NCBI GenBank assembly: GCA_039545295.1
Contig: BCIK01000010.1
Span: 513,155 to 577,154 of the forward strand
Origin: Udeniomyces pyricola
Lineage: Eukaryota > Basidiomycota > Tremellomycetes > Cystofilobasidiales > Mrakiaceae
DNA: 64,000 bases
Reading direction: 5' to 3'
Position 1 is the stretch's first letter; the number at the start of each line of letters is the position of its first letter. The position numbers and the translations under genes were made by a program. The notes under the pieces were generated by a model, which was given only the letters and a program-made list of their open reading frames with translations, did no database searches and was not told the origin of the DNA. Shown piece after piece: positions 36,458 through 46,310 of this stretch.

Positions 36458-37323
36458 ATGTTCTTACTCATTCGACCTGCAGTAGCACGCGGCCGTATCC
36501 CGTCGGCGGTCACGTCGCAGATGATTGTCTTTCGACATGGGACTCGATCGATTGCTCTCTCAAGCACTCAGGGCAAGGATCACACCGATAAATCCTCTTC
36601 CATCACAGACAAGTTGTGTACGTCTTTGGTTCGATGCAATCGACCCTCTTGTATAATGGCTCTCGACACCGTTGATCCATGCCAGGTTTGAATGTATATT
36701 CTATCGATCGATCGATCTGCTGACTTGCATCTTCATTATCCGATCGTTCTCTATCTTCCCTTTCTCTTCTTCTCCATGATCTCGTTCGACTTCCGTGTGG
36801 GTGTGGTATTGTCATAGCCAACCTGGCGGCCAAAGTGTTGCCGGTGGAACGGGTCGTCAAATCGGACGACGTGACTACTAAGACTAGTACGTTTGAGAAC
36901 CCAGATCGAGTGTCGAGATTCGATCGATCTGTTGCAGATTGTCGGATACGGGAGATAATCATGTGATGAGGGATTGATTTTGTCGCATATTATCCGCCAT
37001 GTATGATGCTGTCGGTGGAGCAGAGTTCATACGAGCGATCGTCAGCTTATAATCCATCACTCTTGCTAACCATGATGCGTCTCTTACAATCGATTCTCTT
37101 TTTCTTGTCAACCGTCGGTCACGTAGGCTCTAATCAGGCTGCTACTACCTCAAACTCTGATCTCCCCCCTGCGCTCGCTGGTCTCAACGATGGCGATGCT
37201 GGACGCAAGGAGGACGACAAGGAGCGGGCCAGACGCACCAAGGACAAGGATGATTTCCCGAGCCATTCTCATCTCGACGGGACCCCAAGCAACGACTCGG
37301 GTGGAGCCAAAGGTTACTCATGA
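36458..37323 (+). CDS. small SDLPPAL-motif protein, probable mitochondrial, copy A
   Basis: Not recognised as a named family. Three exons, 36458-36617, 36818-36886 and 37127-37323, total 426 bases and give 141 residues. The N-terminus MFLLIRPAVARGRIPSAVTS is basic, hydroxylated and free of acids, like a mitochondrial presequence. The middle reads NLAAKVLPVERVVKSDDV. The C-terminal exon has NSDLPPALAGLNDGDAGRKE followed by a highly charged region with many Lys/Asp and ends GGAKGYS. Both introns are phase 1. The next gene downstream has the same layout and the same SDLPPAL block, so the two are tandem duplicates. The charged, Gly-rich C-terminus looks disordered. Confidence 0.65.
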
Positions 37324-37646
37324 AAGCCTGCAGGGGCGATGTATTTATATTGGGGAGGAGCGGTTGGTTTGTGAATTGAGACCTTTGTGAATCGGGATGT
37401 TTATGAGGATGTACGTGATGTATGTAGTCTTCCAAAGTAGAATGAAAGGATAATATTGCAGACATGGCTTGCATATATCGCATAGAGCATGAGGAGGGCT
37501 GAGGATGACATCATCGTGATGACAAGCTGCTGGTCATAATGCGCCATCTGATCGATCGAGCCCACGTCCTGTTCACCTTCTTCATCCACCCTCTTCCACT
37601 TTACGTATCACCCAACCCCATCAACTTCGTTTCTTTCTGCATCATC
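37324..37646. other. short intergenic region between copies A and B
   Basis: About 320 bases with the 3' flank of copy A and a CT-rich leader for copy B. Nothing else was seen. Confidence 0.4.
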
Positions 37647-38442
37647 ATGTTCTCCAAGTCAATCCTTCCCACCTTCCGCCTCGTCTCGTCGTCGCCCGCT
37701 CGGGCATTTGCCATCTCGAGCTTCCGGCCTGCCGGGTCGCAAAGTACTGCCGAGAAGATCGGTAAGACCTCTTTCTTCTCAAGACCCCCCCCCCCCTCCT
37801 TCTTCCTTTTCAGTTTTCTTCGTCGTCGATAGGTGTCGAGATCCTCCTGTCAAGACTCCTTTGGGAAGACATTGCAACCACGAAAGATGTCGTTCCTCTC
37901 GCACATGCTCATCGTTCTCGTTACTGTTCATTCCACCCATTCGTTCCATTCCATCGCGCCTGGATGGTTCACATCCCATGTCCTATGACCGACACATGTA
38001 TCATCTCATCGAACAGTTGATGCCGTCACCCCAAACAGCCTCAAGTCGAAATCGAACCCCGATGTCAACCACCCTGAAAGTACGTCATACACCAATCATC
38101 ACTTCACTCTACTCTCATCTGACCCGGCGTTTTTTAACCAGCTATAAAAGTCATCGTTCACCATCTCTGGTCCTTTGATGCTGACTCCTCTCTCTCTCCC
38201 CCCCCCCCCCACATTTTCGAAAACCCGAACCACGTTGACGTTGATCTCTTGTGACTTGATCGACATCAGACATTGGCGTGAAGGAATCGACGGTGTCGGA
38301 TCTTCCGCCTGCGCTCCAAGGCTTGACGGATGCTGAGGGAGGTGCCAAGGAGGACGCGAAAGCTCGTCAAGCCGGTAAGGACGTCGGCAAGCATTCGAGG
38401 GGCGAGGAACCCGCTGGCGCCGGGCAGAGTGATATCCTCTAA
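37647..38442 (+). CDS. small SDLPPAL-motif protein, probable mitochondrial, copy B
   Basis: Tandem relative of copy A. Exons 37647-37761, 38017-38079 and 38270-38442 total 351 bases, a 116-residue protein. The N-terminus MFSKSILPTFRLVSSSPARA followed by FAISSFRPAGSQS is a good mitochondrial presequence. The middle exon reads VDAVTPNSLKSKSNPDVNHP. The last exon has VKESTVSDLPPALQGLTDAE, GAKEDAKARQAGKDVGKHS and ends GAGQSDIL. Intron phases (1 and 1) match copy A, as does the order presequence, short linker exon, SDLPPAL exon. Function is unknown. A C-run (37783-37795) in intron 1 may make sequencing unreliable there but does not touch coding bases. Confidence 0.68.
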
Positions 38443-39428
38443 GAAATAATCGATTTGGAGAAGCGGTTGTTGTTGAGTGGAGATCGCAAGGGAGTGGAGC
38501 CGATAGGTATTGGTCGGTTCGAAATCGAAAGATGGAGGGAACGATTTATATGTGTATCGAATAGTTAGGAATGATGCATGGTTTCTTTGAACCCCTCGCT
38601 CTATTGATTGGTTTGGGATATGAAGAGGTGATTGAGATATTGTGATGAGAGAAGAAAAAAGAGAGAAAAAAGCTGACAATAGAAATCAGATGAGCGTCGT
38701 CATGTGAAACGTCACGCAGCGTCACGCTTCATCACTCTTGATCGACAAGCCCTTTCGCTTTCGATCGGCCAGCCCTTCTTTCGTCCCATCCATCATCATC
38801 GTCCTCCTGTCATCCACCCCCCTGCTTCTCACATTACAACCCATCCACCACCCCTCGTCTTCCCAGTCTTCATTTCGCGTTCTCTCACTCTCCACCCTTT
38901 CCCCTCTCCAAGCCAGTCTCATTCCTCACATCACGCGTCTTTCGTTCCCTCTCCTTTTCTTCTCCCCCCTCTCTCTCTCGCTTGGTTGATAGAATAAAAC
39001 AGACCCAGCGCACGTCCCCTCGTTCGTCTGTCCGCGTGAGACCTCTCGTCGTCCTTCTCTAGCATCAGTCTCTTCGCTCGTGTGAAAAAAAAAAAAACCC
39101 GAATTCCTTCTCCTCAAACACACAAAGAAGATTGCGAACGCTCCAACGCCCACGATTTAAAGATACAAAAAGAGAGAGAGAGAGAGACACCTCCATCCTT
39201 TCAACTTTGCCTCTTCGATCCTTGCTTTCGCTTCATATTTCCGTTTCCTTGCAGCGTCTCGGGTCTGATCTTGTACCGTTCAACGTTGGAAACGCCTTAT
39301 CTCGACTGTAGTTCCGAGCATCTTCTTCTGCCACAAAAAACTCGATCGGTATCCCCGTTGAATCCTCTTCTGCCTCTCGTTCCCTCTACGTCCCTCGCCC
39401 GGATATCTACCCACCTTGTTGGCTCACC
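38443..39428. promoter_or_regulatory. long CT-rich leader and promoter of PCF11
   Basis: Nearly 1 kb between copy B and the PCF11 start. From about 38740 it is dominated by C and T, then a GA microsatellite (39172-39187) and more CT. No coding exon was found; a long 5' untranslated region is likely. Confidence 0.45.
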
Positions 39429-42400
39429 ATGTCGTACCCCCCACATTATCCCTCGTATCCACCGGCTCGGCCTTATGGCAACTACCCGACCTCGACCGCT
39501 TCGTCCTCGGCCGGTGTCAATGGTGCTTACCGAGCTCCGTACGGCGCGCCGTCGTATCAGCAGCAGCAGCCGCCGTCGTATCAACAATCGTCATACCAGC
39601 AGCCTGCGTCGTATCAGCGGCAAGGGTATCACTATCAGCAACAGCAGCATCAGCCACCGCATCACCAGCCACATCAGCAACAAGCTCAACACCCTCACCG
39701 ACCTGTCTACGGCTCGACGTCAACCCACTCATCTTCCTCGGCGCACTACCCGGTAGCGTCGTCGCATGCGCCCCCTCGCCACTTTTCACCATCGACATCC
39801 CTGGCGGCAGCGTCGGTACCGACACTCGTATCCTCGCATCAGTCGCCCCAGCACCAGGCCCAGCCGGCGGCGGTGGCGGCGACGTCGGACGACCCGTTCC
39901 GACTGTTCTTCCGGTCCCATCTGACGACGCTGGTCGTCAATTCGCGGCCGATCATCCAGTTTCTCACCCAGGTCGCTGCTGACCAGGTCGGAGACTATCT
40001 CAAGGCGGTCGTCGTGAGCGAGGAGCTTGTGAGGCGTATCAGAGAGGTTCGTGTGTTTCTTTTCTTTTTTTTTTTGGACGCTGCTTGCTGCTGTCATGCT
40101 GTTCCGCACGCTGCTTGCGCCCCCCTCCCTCTCCCTTTTCTCTCCTCCTTCCCTCCTCCTCTCGTTTCTTGTTCCTTTCATTCTTGTTCATGTTATTCTT
40201 CGTGCATGTTGTTCTTCGTGCATGTTGTTCTTTGTGCATGTTATCGTTCATGTCCATATTGCCGTGCATGTCCATGTCATTCCTGTTCTTGTCATTCTTG
40301 TTCTCGTTCGTCGTGTCCTTGCCCCCTTCGTTATTGCTTTCCCTTCTTCGACCCTACGATGTCGGTGTCTGTGTTACCTTTGTGATGCGCAGTAGCTTGG
40401 GCTTGGATCCAGACGTGTGTGTGCGTGCGTGTGCGTGTGTGTGTGTGCATGTCTGTTGGAGAAGCAAGGGAAGGAAGGACGCGACGGTGGACTGCTTGAC
40501 GTGACTTTGTAATGACTGGTGTTCACTTTGCACTTTGAGCGGTACATGGATGGATTGGCAAGAAAGATATGGCAAGAATGGACTTGACTGATGCCTTCTT
40601 TGGCCTTTTTTTTTTTTTTTTTTTTTTTCTCTTCTTTTTCTTCTTTTCTTTCTTTCTGGTTTGGTCTGTCGCTTCGTTCTGATCTCCACCATTCTCATCG
40701 TCCCCACCATCGCTTCGATGTTTACCTCTACCATCACCTCTATCTTCATCTCCATCTCCACATCTATCTCCACATCTATCTCCACATCTATCTCCACCTT
40801 GATCTCCACCTTGATCTCTACCTTGATCTCCACCTTGATCTCCATGTCTACCCTAATCTCCATCCCTCAATCCGTGTCCCACCCTCGCTCTATACCAACA
40901 CTCCAGGCGCCAGCTCCGCAGAAACTACCGCCGTTCTACCTCCTCGACTCGATCTCGAAAAACTTTACGGCGCCCTATGCCTCGCTCTTTGGCCGGCACG
41001 TGGGCGAGCTGTTCTTGCCGACGTACCGGGCGGTCGATGGCTCGACGAAGAGCAAGATGGAGGAGATGCTTCGGACGTGGCGGACGGGTGGGCCGGGTGG
41101 GGTCGAGGTCTTTGGGCCGGACGTGCAGAGGGCGATCGAGAGCGATATTTGGGGACGGGAGGTTGCTGGGGTGAGTGTGGTTGTGTGTCTTGTGTTTTGT
41201 GTCTTGTGTTTCGTATCTTGTGTTTTGTGTCTTGTGTTTTGTATCGTGTTCTTGTTTTGTTCTCGATGGCAGATAGCAGATAGCAGATGGTAGAATGACT
41301 GACTTCTGACTTTCGACTCCTTTTCTCACCTTTTTGTTTCCTTTTCGTGTCTTCTACCTTGCTCTTCCTTCACCGTGTTGACTCACTCTTCCACTCACTC
41401 TTCCACTCACTCTTCCACTCACTCTTCCACTCACTCTTCCACTCACTCTTCCACCCATCCTTCTCTCGTCTCTTGTTCCTGTGCCCTCTCGGTCTGACTA
41501 CGACCTCTACAGCTCGCTCCACCTCCACTCCCTGCCTTACTCGCCCAACCGATACTGACACCAACCCCAACACCAACCCCAGCACCAACGACGTACGGCG
41601 GCGGCGGCTACATCGGCTCGCCCCAGCCCTTTGGCTCTGGTCCGACTGGNGNCATGGACTCTGAGATGGGCTCGCCTTACCACTCGCCGTTCCCGTCGTT
41701 TGCGAAGCCGACGGGTGTGCCTGACCTGCCACTCACCACTGCCCCTGCTCTGTTGGCTGCTTCTGCTTCTTCTTCTGCTCCTGCTNNNNNNNNNNNNNNN
41801 NNNNNNNNNNNNNNNNNNNNNNNNNNNNNNNNNNNNNNNNNNNNNNNNNNNNNNNNNNNNNNNNNNNNNNNNNNNNNNNNNNNNNNNNNNNNNNNNNNNN
41901 NNNNNNNNNNNNNNNNNNNNNNNNNNNNNNNNNNNNNNNNNNNNNNNNNNNNNNNNNNNNNNNNNNNNNNNNNNNNNNNNNNNNNNNNNNNNNNNNNNNN
42001 NNNNNNNNNNNNNNNNNNNNNNNNNNNNNNNNNNNNNNNNNNNNNNNNNNNNNNNNNNNNNNNNNNNNNNNNNNNNNNNNNNNNNNNNNNNNNNNNNNNN
42101 NNNNNNNNNNNNNNNNNNNNNNNNNNNNNNNNNNNNNNNNNNNNNNNNNNNNNNNNNNNNNNNNNNNNNNNNNNNNNNNNNNNNNNNNNNNNNNNNNNNN
42201 NNNNNNNNNNNNNNNNNNNNNNNNNNNNNNNNNNNNNNNNNNNNNNNNNNNNNNNNNNNNNNNNNNNNNNNNNNNNNNNNNNNNNNNNNNNNNNNNNNNN
42301 NNNNNNNNNNNNNNNNNNNNNNNNNNNNNNNNNNNNNNNNNNNNNNNNNNNNNNNTCTTGCGTTGATTAGCTCGTCATCATCATCACCGTCGTCGTCGTC

Positions 42401-45279
42401 GTCGGTCCCGATGGCTAATCAAGAGGCAAGCGAGGTTTCACGGCAGGTCAGTGTGCTGAGGCAGCTGGAGGAGATCGTTGCGGGGCCGGCTGAGATTGGC
42501 GAGGGTGATCTGAGGGCGATCGAGGGTCAGCTGAGGGAGATGGGGATGATGATGACGGCGGCGTCGCAGCCGCAGGTGCCGTTGCAGCAAGGGCCAGCAC
42601 CGACTTTGGACCCGACCTCGAACTCGAACTCGAACTCAAACTCGAACTCGAACTCGACCTCGACCTCGAACTCGACCTCGACCTTCGACCCGACTGTGAA
42701 CTCCAACTCGACCTCAACTTTGACGCCGATGTCGACAACGCCGTCGCTGCCCCTTCCACCGCCGACACTTGCCATCTGCCCGCCTGCGCCACCTGGCCAT
42801 GTCGGGCCGTCCTTGTCCTCGACCATGCCTGTTTCATCTGCATCGAATGTCCCGTCTGCCCCGTCTGCCCCGTCCGCCCCGTCCGCGTCAACTCCTTTCG
42901 CCCTGTCTGCGGACGTGTTCTCGCTTCTGACGGGCGCGCTCGATACGATCGCTTCGGGCTCGGGCATGGGCTCGGGTATGGGCTCTGGGTCGAACACGCC
43001 TGTGCATCCGTCTGTGGGGGAGATGGGCGCGCCAGCAGGGACGGGTGGTCTGATGGCCGAGGGTGACTTGCGGAGCGGACAAGGAGGTGTCGCTGAGGAT
43101 GTTGGGACGGAGCTTGAGCGGGTGGCCGCAGCAGAGGAGGAGGCCAGGTCAAGGACGAAAGCAGAGGCGGAAGAGAAGGCCAAGAAAGAAGAAGAAGCAG
43201 CGCAGGAAGAAGAAGAAGCGATCGAGGAGCCGGACGAATACGAGAGGATGGTGCTTGGGTTAGGACTGGACTTGAGTCGGCTTGATCTGCGAGCGTGAGT
43301 GTGGTGAACGTGCTGGATTTGCTGGGATTGCTGGAGATTGCTGAGATTGCTGCGAATGCTGGGCTCGTTGGAGCCACTGGGTGCGCCGAGGGTGCTCGAC
43401 TGAGTGTCATGTGATGCTGAGATGAAGCGAAGAAGAAGTACACGAACTTGCTCGCTGACATATTTCTCGCCTTACGTTCCTCACCTTCCATTCCTCACCT
43501 TCTGTTCCTTACCTCCTTTTCCCCTCTCCCCCTTTTCCTCTCTCCCCTTTTCCTCTCTCCCCTTCTTACCTTCCTGCCCTTGCTTCCTTCTCGTCAGCCC
43601 ACTGCCGCGCGTGTCGCTGATCCTGTCGTCGCTCCTGCCGAACCAGTGCCTGCAGTGCGGGCTGCGTGCGCCGGCGTCGCGGAAGGGCAAAGAACGGCTC
43701 GACACCCATCTCGACTGGCANTTTCGACTGAACAAGCGGACGCGCGAGAGCGAGGGCCGGGGCAACAGTCGGGCGTGGTTTGTGGATGTGAAGGTGCGTT
43801 TGGGAGGTGTTCTTTGTTCTTCTCCTTTTTTTTTCTTCTCCTTTTTTTTTCTTCTCCTTTTTTTCTTCTCCTTTACTCTTTCCCTTTCCTCCACTTTTCT
43901 TTCTTCCCTCATTCCCTATCTCTCTGGTGACGGCTATGTGGCTAGGGACGGGTGACAAGTGACAGGCAATGGTTGACGAGTGGTGGGCAATGTGTCGAGG
44001 AATGCTTTGTGTATGCTGACTTCTTCTCCCTCTCTCCCTCTCTCCCTCTCTCCCTTGCCTTCACCTGCCATCCAGGACTGGACGACCTCTCAATACGACT
44101 CGCCCGACTCGGTCGTCCGTCGCCATGCGCATGAATCTGGTTCTGGCTCGAAGGCGTCGTCGTCGTCTTTGCCTGGTCTGTCGGGTGGTGTTGGTCGAGG
44201 GGTCGATATCGGTGGTAGCGGAGGAGGTGGACGCGGCGGCGGCGGAGGCGGTGGTGCTGGTGCGACGCTGACGGCGAGCCAACGGGCGGCACTTGTCAAG
44301 CAGACCGTCATCCGGCCGAGCGAGCCGGAGCGGGCTGCGCGACCGTGTGGGATCTGCCGGGAGCCGTTCGAGGGCGAGTTTCGGGAGGAGGAGGAGGAGT
44401 GGGTGTGGGCGAATGCGGTTGAGGTCGAAGGGGTGGTGAGTGGACTGGCCATGTTTCTTGCTTCCTGCCATCTCGCTTTGTCTTTCGGTCGCTTTCCTTA
44501 CTGTGTGCACGTGACTGACTGGGACGTCATGCTGGCTTTGACAGTTCTACCACGCGACGTGCTACCATGAGTCGAAGCATGCCTCTGCATCGTCGATTGC
44601 GAACCGACTGAAGACGTCGTCTGCGGCTGCGTCTGCGGCGGTCAGTGCTGCCATCGATGCTGGGGCGTCTGCTGCCAGGATGAAATCGCCGCGTTCATCG
44701 GAACCGCCACGATTATCACTTCCGCCACGGTCATCATCACCACCATTATCACGACTAGCACGGTCGCCTTCGCCCCCATCGATACCAGCAACCCTATCTC
44801 TTCCAGTCGACCCGACGACAGTCAAGACGGATGAGCCTTTGCGACCTCCGCCGATGCTCGTCGAGCAGTCGGCGTCCGTTCCATCACCGTCATTCCCATC
44901 TCTGTTACCCCCGTCTTCATCGACGCTCGGCGCCTCGCATGTCGTCAAGACCGAACCAACTCACGAACATGCCGGCCTCGACAGCATCATGACTCCCAGC
45001 GATGAGACCTCCTCACTCTCGACCGTCCTCGGCAAACGCAAGTCCTCCGAAGCGCCCTCGAGCGAGATGACCGACGGACAGGAGACTTGGACGGACGAGG
45101 ACTTCGTGTCGACGTTGGTCGAGGGTTTAGTTCAAGGCGGGTTGGAAGAGTCGGTCGAAGGTACTTTTGAAACAAATGGGAGCGCGGAAGCAGAGGCTGG
45201 AACGAGGAATGGAGATGACGAGGAGCAAGTGGCTCAAGAAGGAGGGGACTATAAGCGGATTAAGCTCGAACAGGAGTAG
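39429..45279 (+). CDS. PCF11: Pcf11, pre-mRNA cleavage factor subunit (contains gap)
   Basis: Scaffold of cleavage factor IA/CFII that binds the RNA polymerase II CTD and couples 3'-end cleavage to termination. Exon 1 (39429-40046) has a Gln/Tyr/Pro-rich start (MSYPPHYPSYPPARPYGNYP), then the CTD-interaction domain from DDPFRLFFRSHLTTLVV. Exon 2 (40907-41170) continues it with KLPPFYLLDSISKNFTAPYA and SKMEEMLRTWRTG. Exon 3 opens at 41513, contains the assembly gap, and has a Ser/Asn repeat and a charged coiled segment. The fourth zone has the first zinc finger (NQCLQCGLRAP then DTHLDW-X-FRLNKR, where one N base hides the expected His). The next pair has CGICREPFEG joined across an intron to FYHATCYHES. 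The tail is Ser/Pro-rich and ends YKRIKLEQE. Unusually, introns 1 and 2 carry minisatellites. Confidence 0.92.
40184..40290 (+). repeat. imperfect CATGTT-type repeat in PCF11 intron 1
   Basis: Several imperfect copies of a unit around TTCTTCGTGCATGTTG lie in the first intron. They are partly degraded and shift into TTCATGTCC-like units. Confidence 0.6.
40735..40857 (+). repeat. 12-base minisatellite (ATCTCCACCTTG type) in PCF11 intron 1
   Basis: About ten units of ATCTCCACATCT or ATCTCCACCTTG run between 40735 and 40857, about 50 bases before the exon 2 acceptor. The 12-base unit keeps a reading frame open on both strands by chance, which is why long frames appear here. Confidence 0.85.
41386..41456 (+). 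repeat. 12-base minisatellite (CACTCACTCTTC) in PCF11 intron 2
   Basis: About six near-perfect copies of CACTCACTCTTC lie about 60 bases before the exon 3 acceptor at 41511-41512. Confidence 0.85.
41786..42355. other. assembly gap (570 N) inside PCF11
   Basis: All bases are N. The open frame entering the gap from exon 3 and the open frame leaving it differ by one base. So the gap length is not exact or an intron lies inside it. Single N bases also occur at 3080, 41650, 41652 and 43722. Confidence 0.99.
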
Positions 45280-46161
45280 AACCTCATCATCCTCAAGTCT
45301 TAGTCGTCGTTTCCTTTTTTGTTTTGTTTTGTTTTGTCATGTTTTGTTTTGTTTTCTCTCCTAATTTCATCCAACCTCCCTTTCTCTCTCACTTTTTCAA
45401 GATCCCCATTTGCATCTCAGCCACTCTGATCTATCTAGTCTTATCTTTTCTTCTTCTTTTCCTTTTCCTTTTCAACTTGATTTATGAATTTTTCTATCCC
45501 GTTCACTCATATACACAAAAACATCTAAGGTGACTGAGCATGGTGACAGAGTCGAGTGAGAAGAGGGCAAGAAAGAGACGCAAGGTGAACCAGAAGTCTA
45601 TCGAACAGGGAGCGTTGCGGATCATCGATCAGGGGAGGGGAAAGAGGGAGATCATCATGAAAGAGATACAATTGAAGCAGAAATTCTCCCAGCAGCGAGG
45701 GAGCCACTCATTCGCTCAGAAATCGAAAAGAAGTCTCATCTCTCCCTACTCCGGGAGGAGGTAGGAGGAAGGAATCAACAAAACCAAGTAGGGGTGACAT
45801 CATTTATGTGTAAAAGAAAGTGAAGACGCTGAAAATGAGGTATAAGGGGAGCCAGACAGGCAACATGATGGTCACCGCAATCTCTGCAGTCCAGTGAGTT
45901 TCACGTATCGCCTTTCTGGTCCAACTCATGTGTATTTGTCCTTTTGTTCCATTTGGTTTGATTTAGTTTTGGTTTGTTTTGTGGATGTCATCTTTTGATC
46001 TCAAGCACTTTGTAACCCTTACTCTCGGTCGTCATCGTTGTCTCGTTGTCTTATTGTCCAGTCCTCCATTGATTATATTTCGGGCGAGAGACGACCGATG
46101 TTGACTGCTCACTTCCCCTTTGACGTCCAGATACCCGCCTCCATCCGCCTTCCGCCAACCG

Positions 46162-46245
<84 letters not shown>

Positions 46246-46310
46246 AGGCTACTCATTTCGACCTCTCCCGCCAAGCGCCGCTGATTGATTCCTTGTCGTT
46301 TTATGACCGA
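45280..46310. other. convergent 3' region with TTTTG repeat and poly-C tract
   Basis: Lies between the 3' ends of PCF11 (plus) and the coiled-coil gene (minus). It has TTTTG units at 45315-45355 in the PCF11 sense orientation, and a very long C-tract (46163-46245). A Lys/Arg-rich frame near 45540-45764 is not supported by any family resemblance. Confidence 0.5.
46163..46245. repeat. poly-C tract, 32 C and 50 C around one A
   Basis: C from 46163 to 46194, A at 46195, then C from 46196 to 46245, ending directly in AG. It lies about 65 bases beyond the stop codon (46311-46313) of the minus-strand gene. The transcript would read as poly-G, which could form G-quadruplexes; the true length is uncertain because such runs assemble poorly. 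Confidence 0.9.

Noticed and set aside
40354..40863. Long frames of repeated Lys-Val-Glu-Ile or Ile-Ser-Thr on both strands
   Set aside because: Produced by the 12-base minisatellite in PCF11 intron 1, whose unit length is a multiple of three.
42448..43491. Long minus-strand frames opposite PCF11 exon 3
   Set aside because: Shadow of Ser- and Glu-rich coding repeats; no splice or motif support.
45540..45764. Lys/Arg-rich frame of 74 residues after PCF11
   Set aside because: No family resemblance, lies in a 3' flank, basic content reflects a purine-rich stretch.
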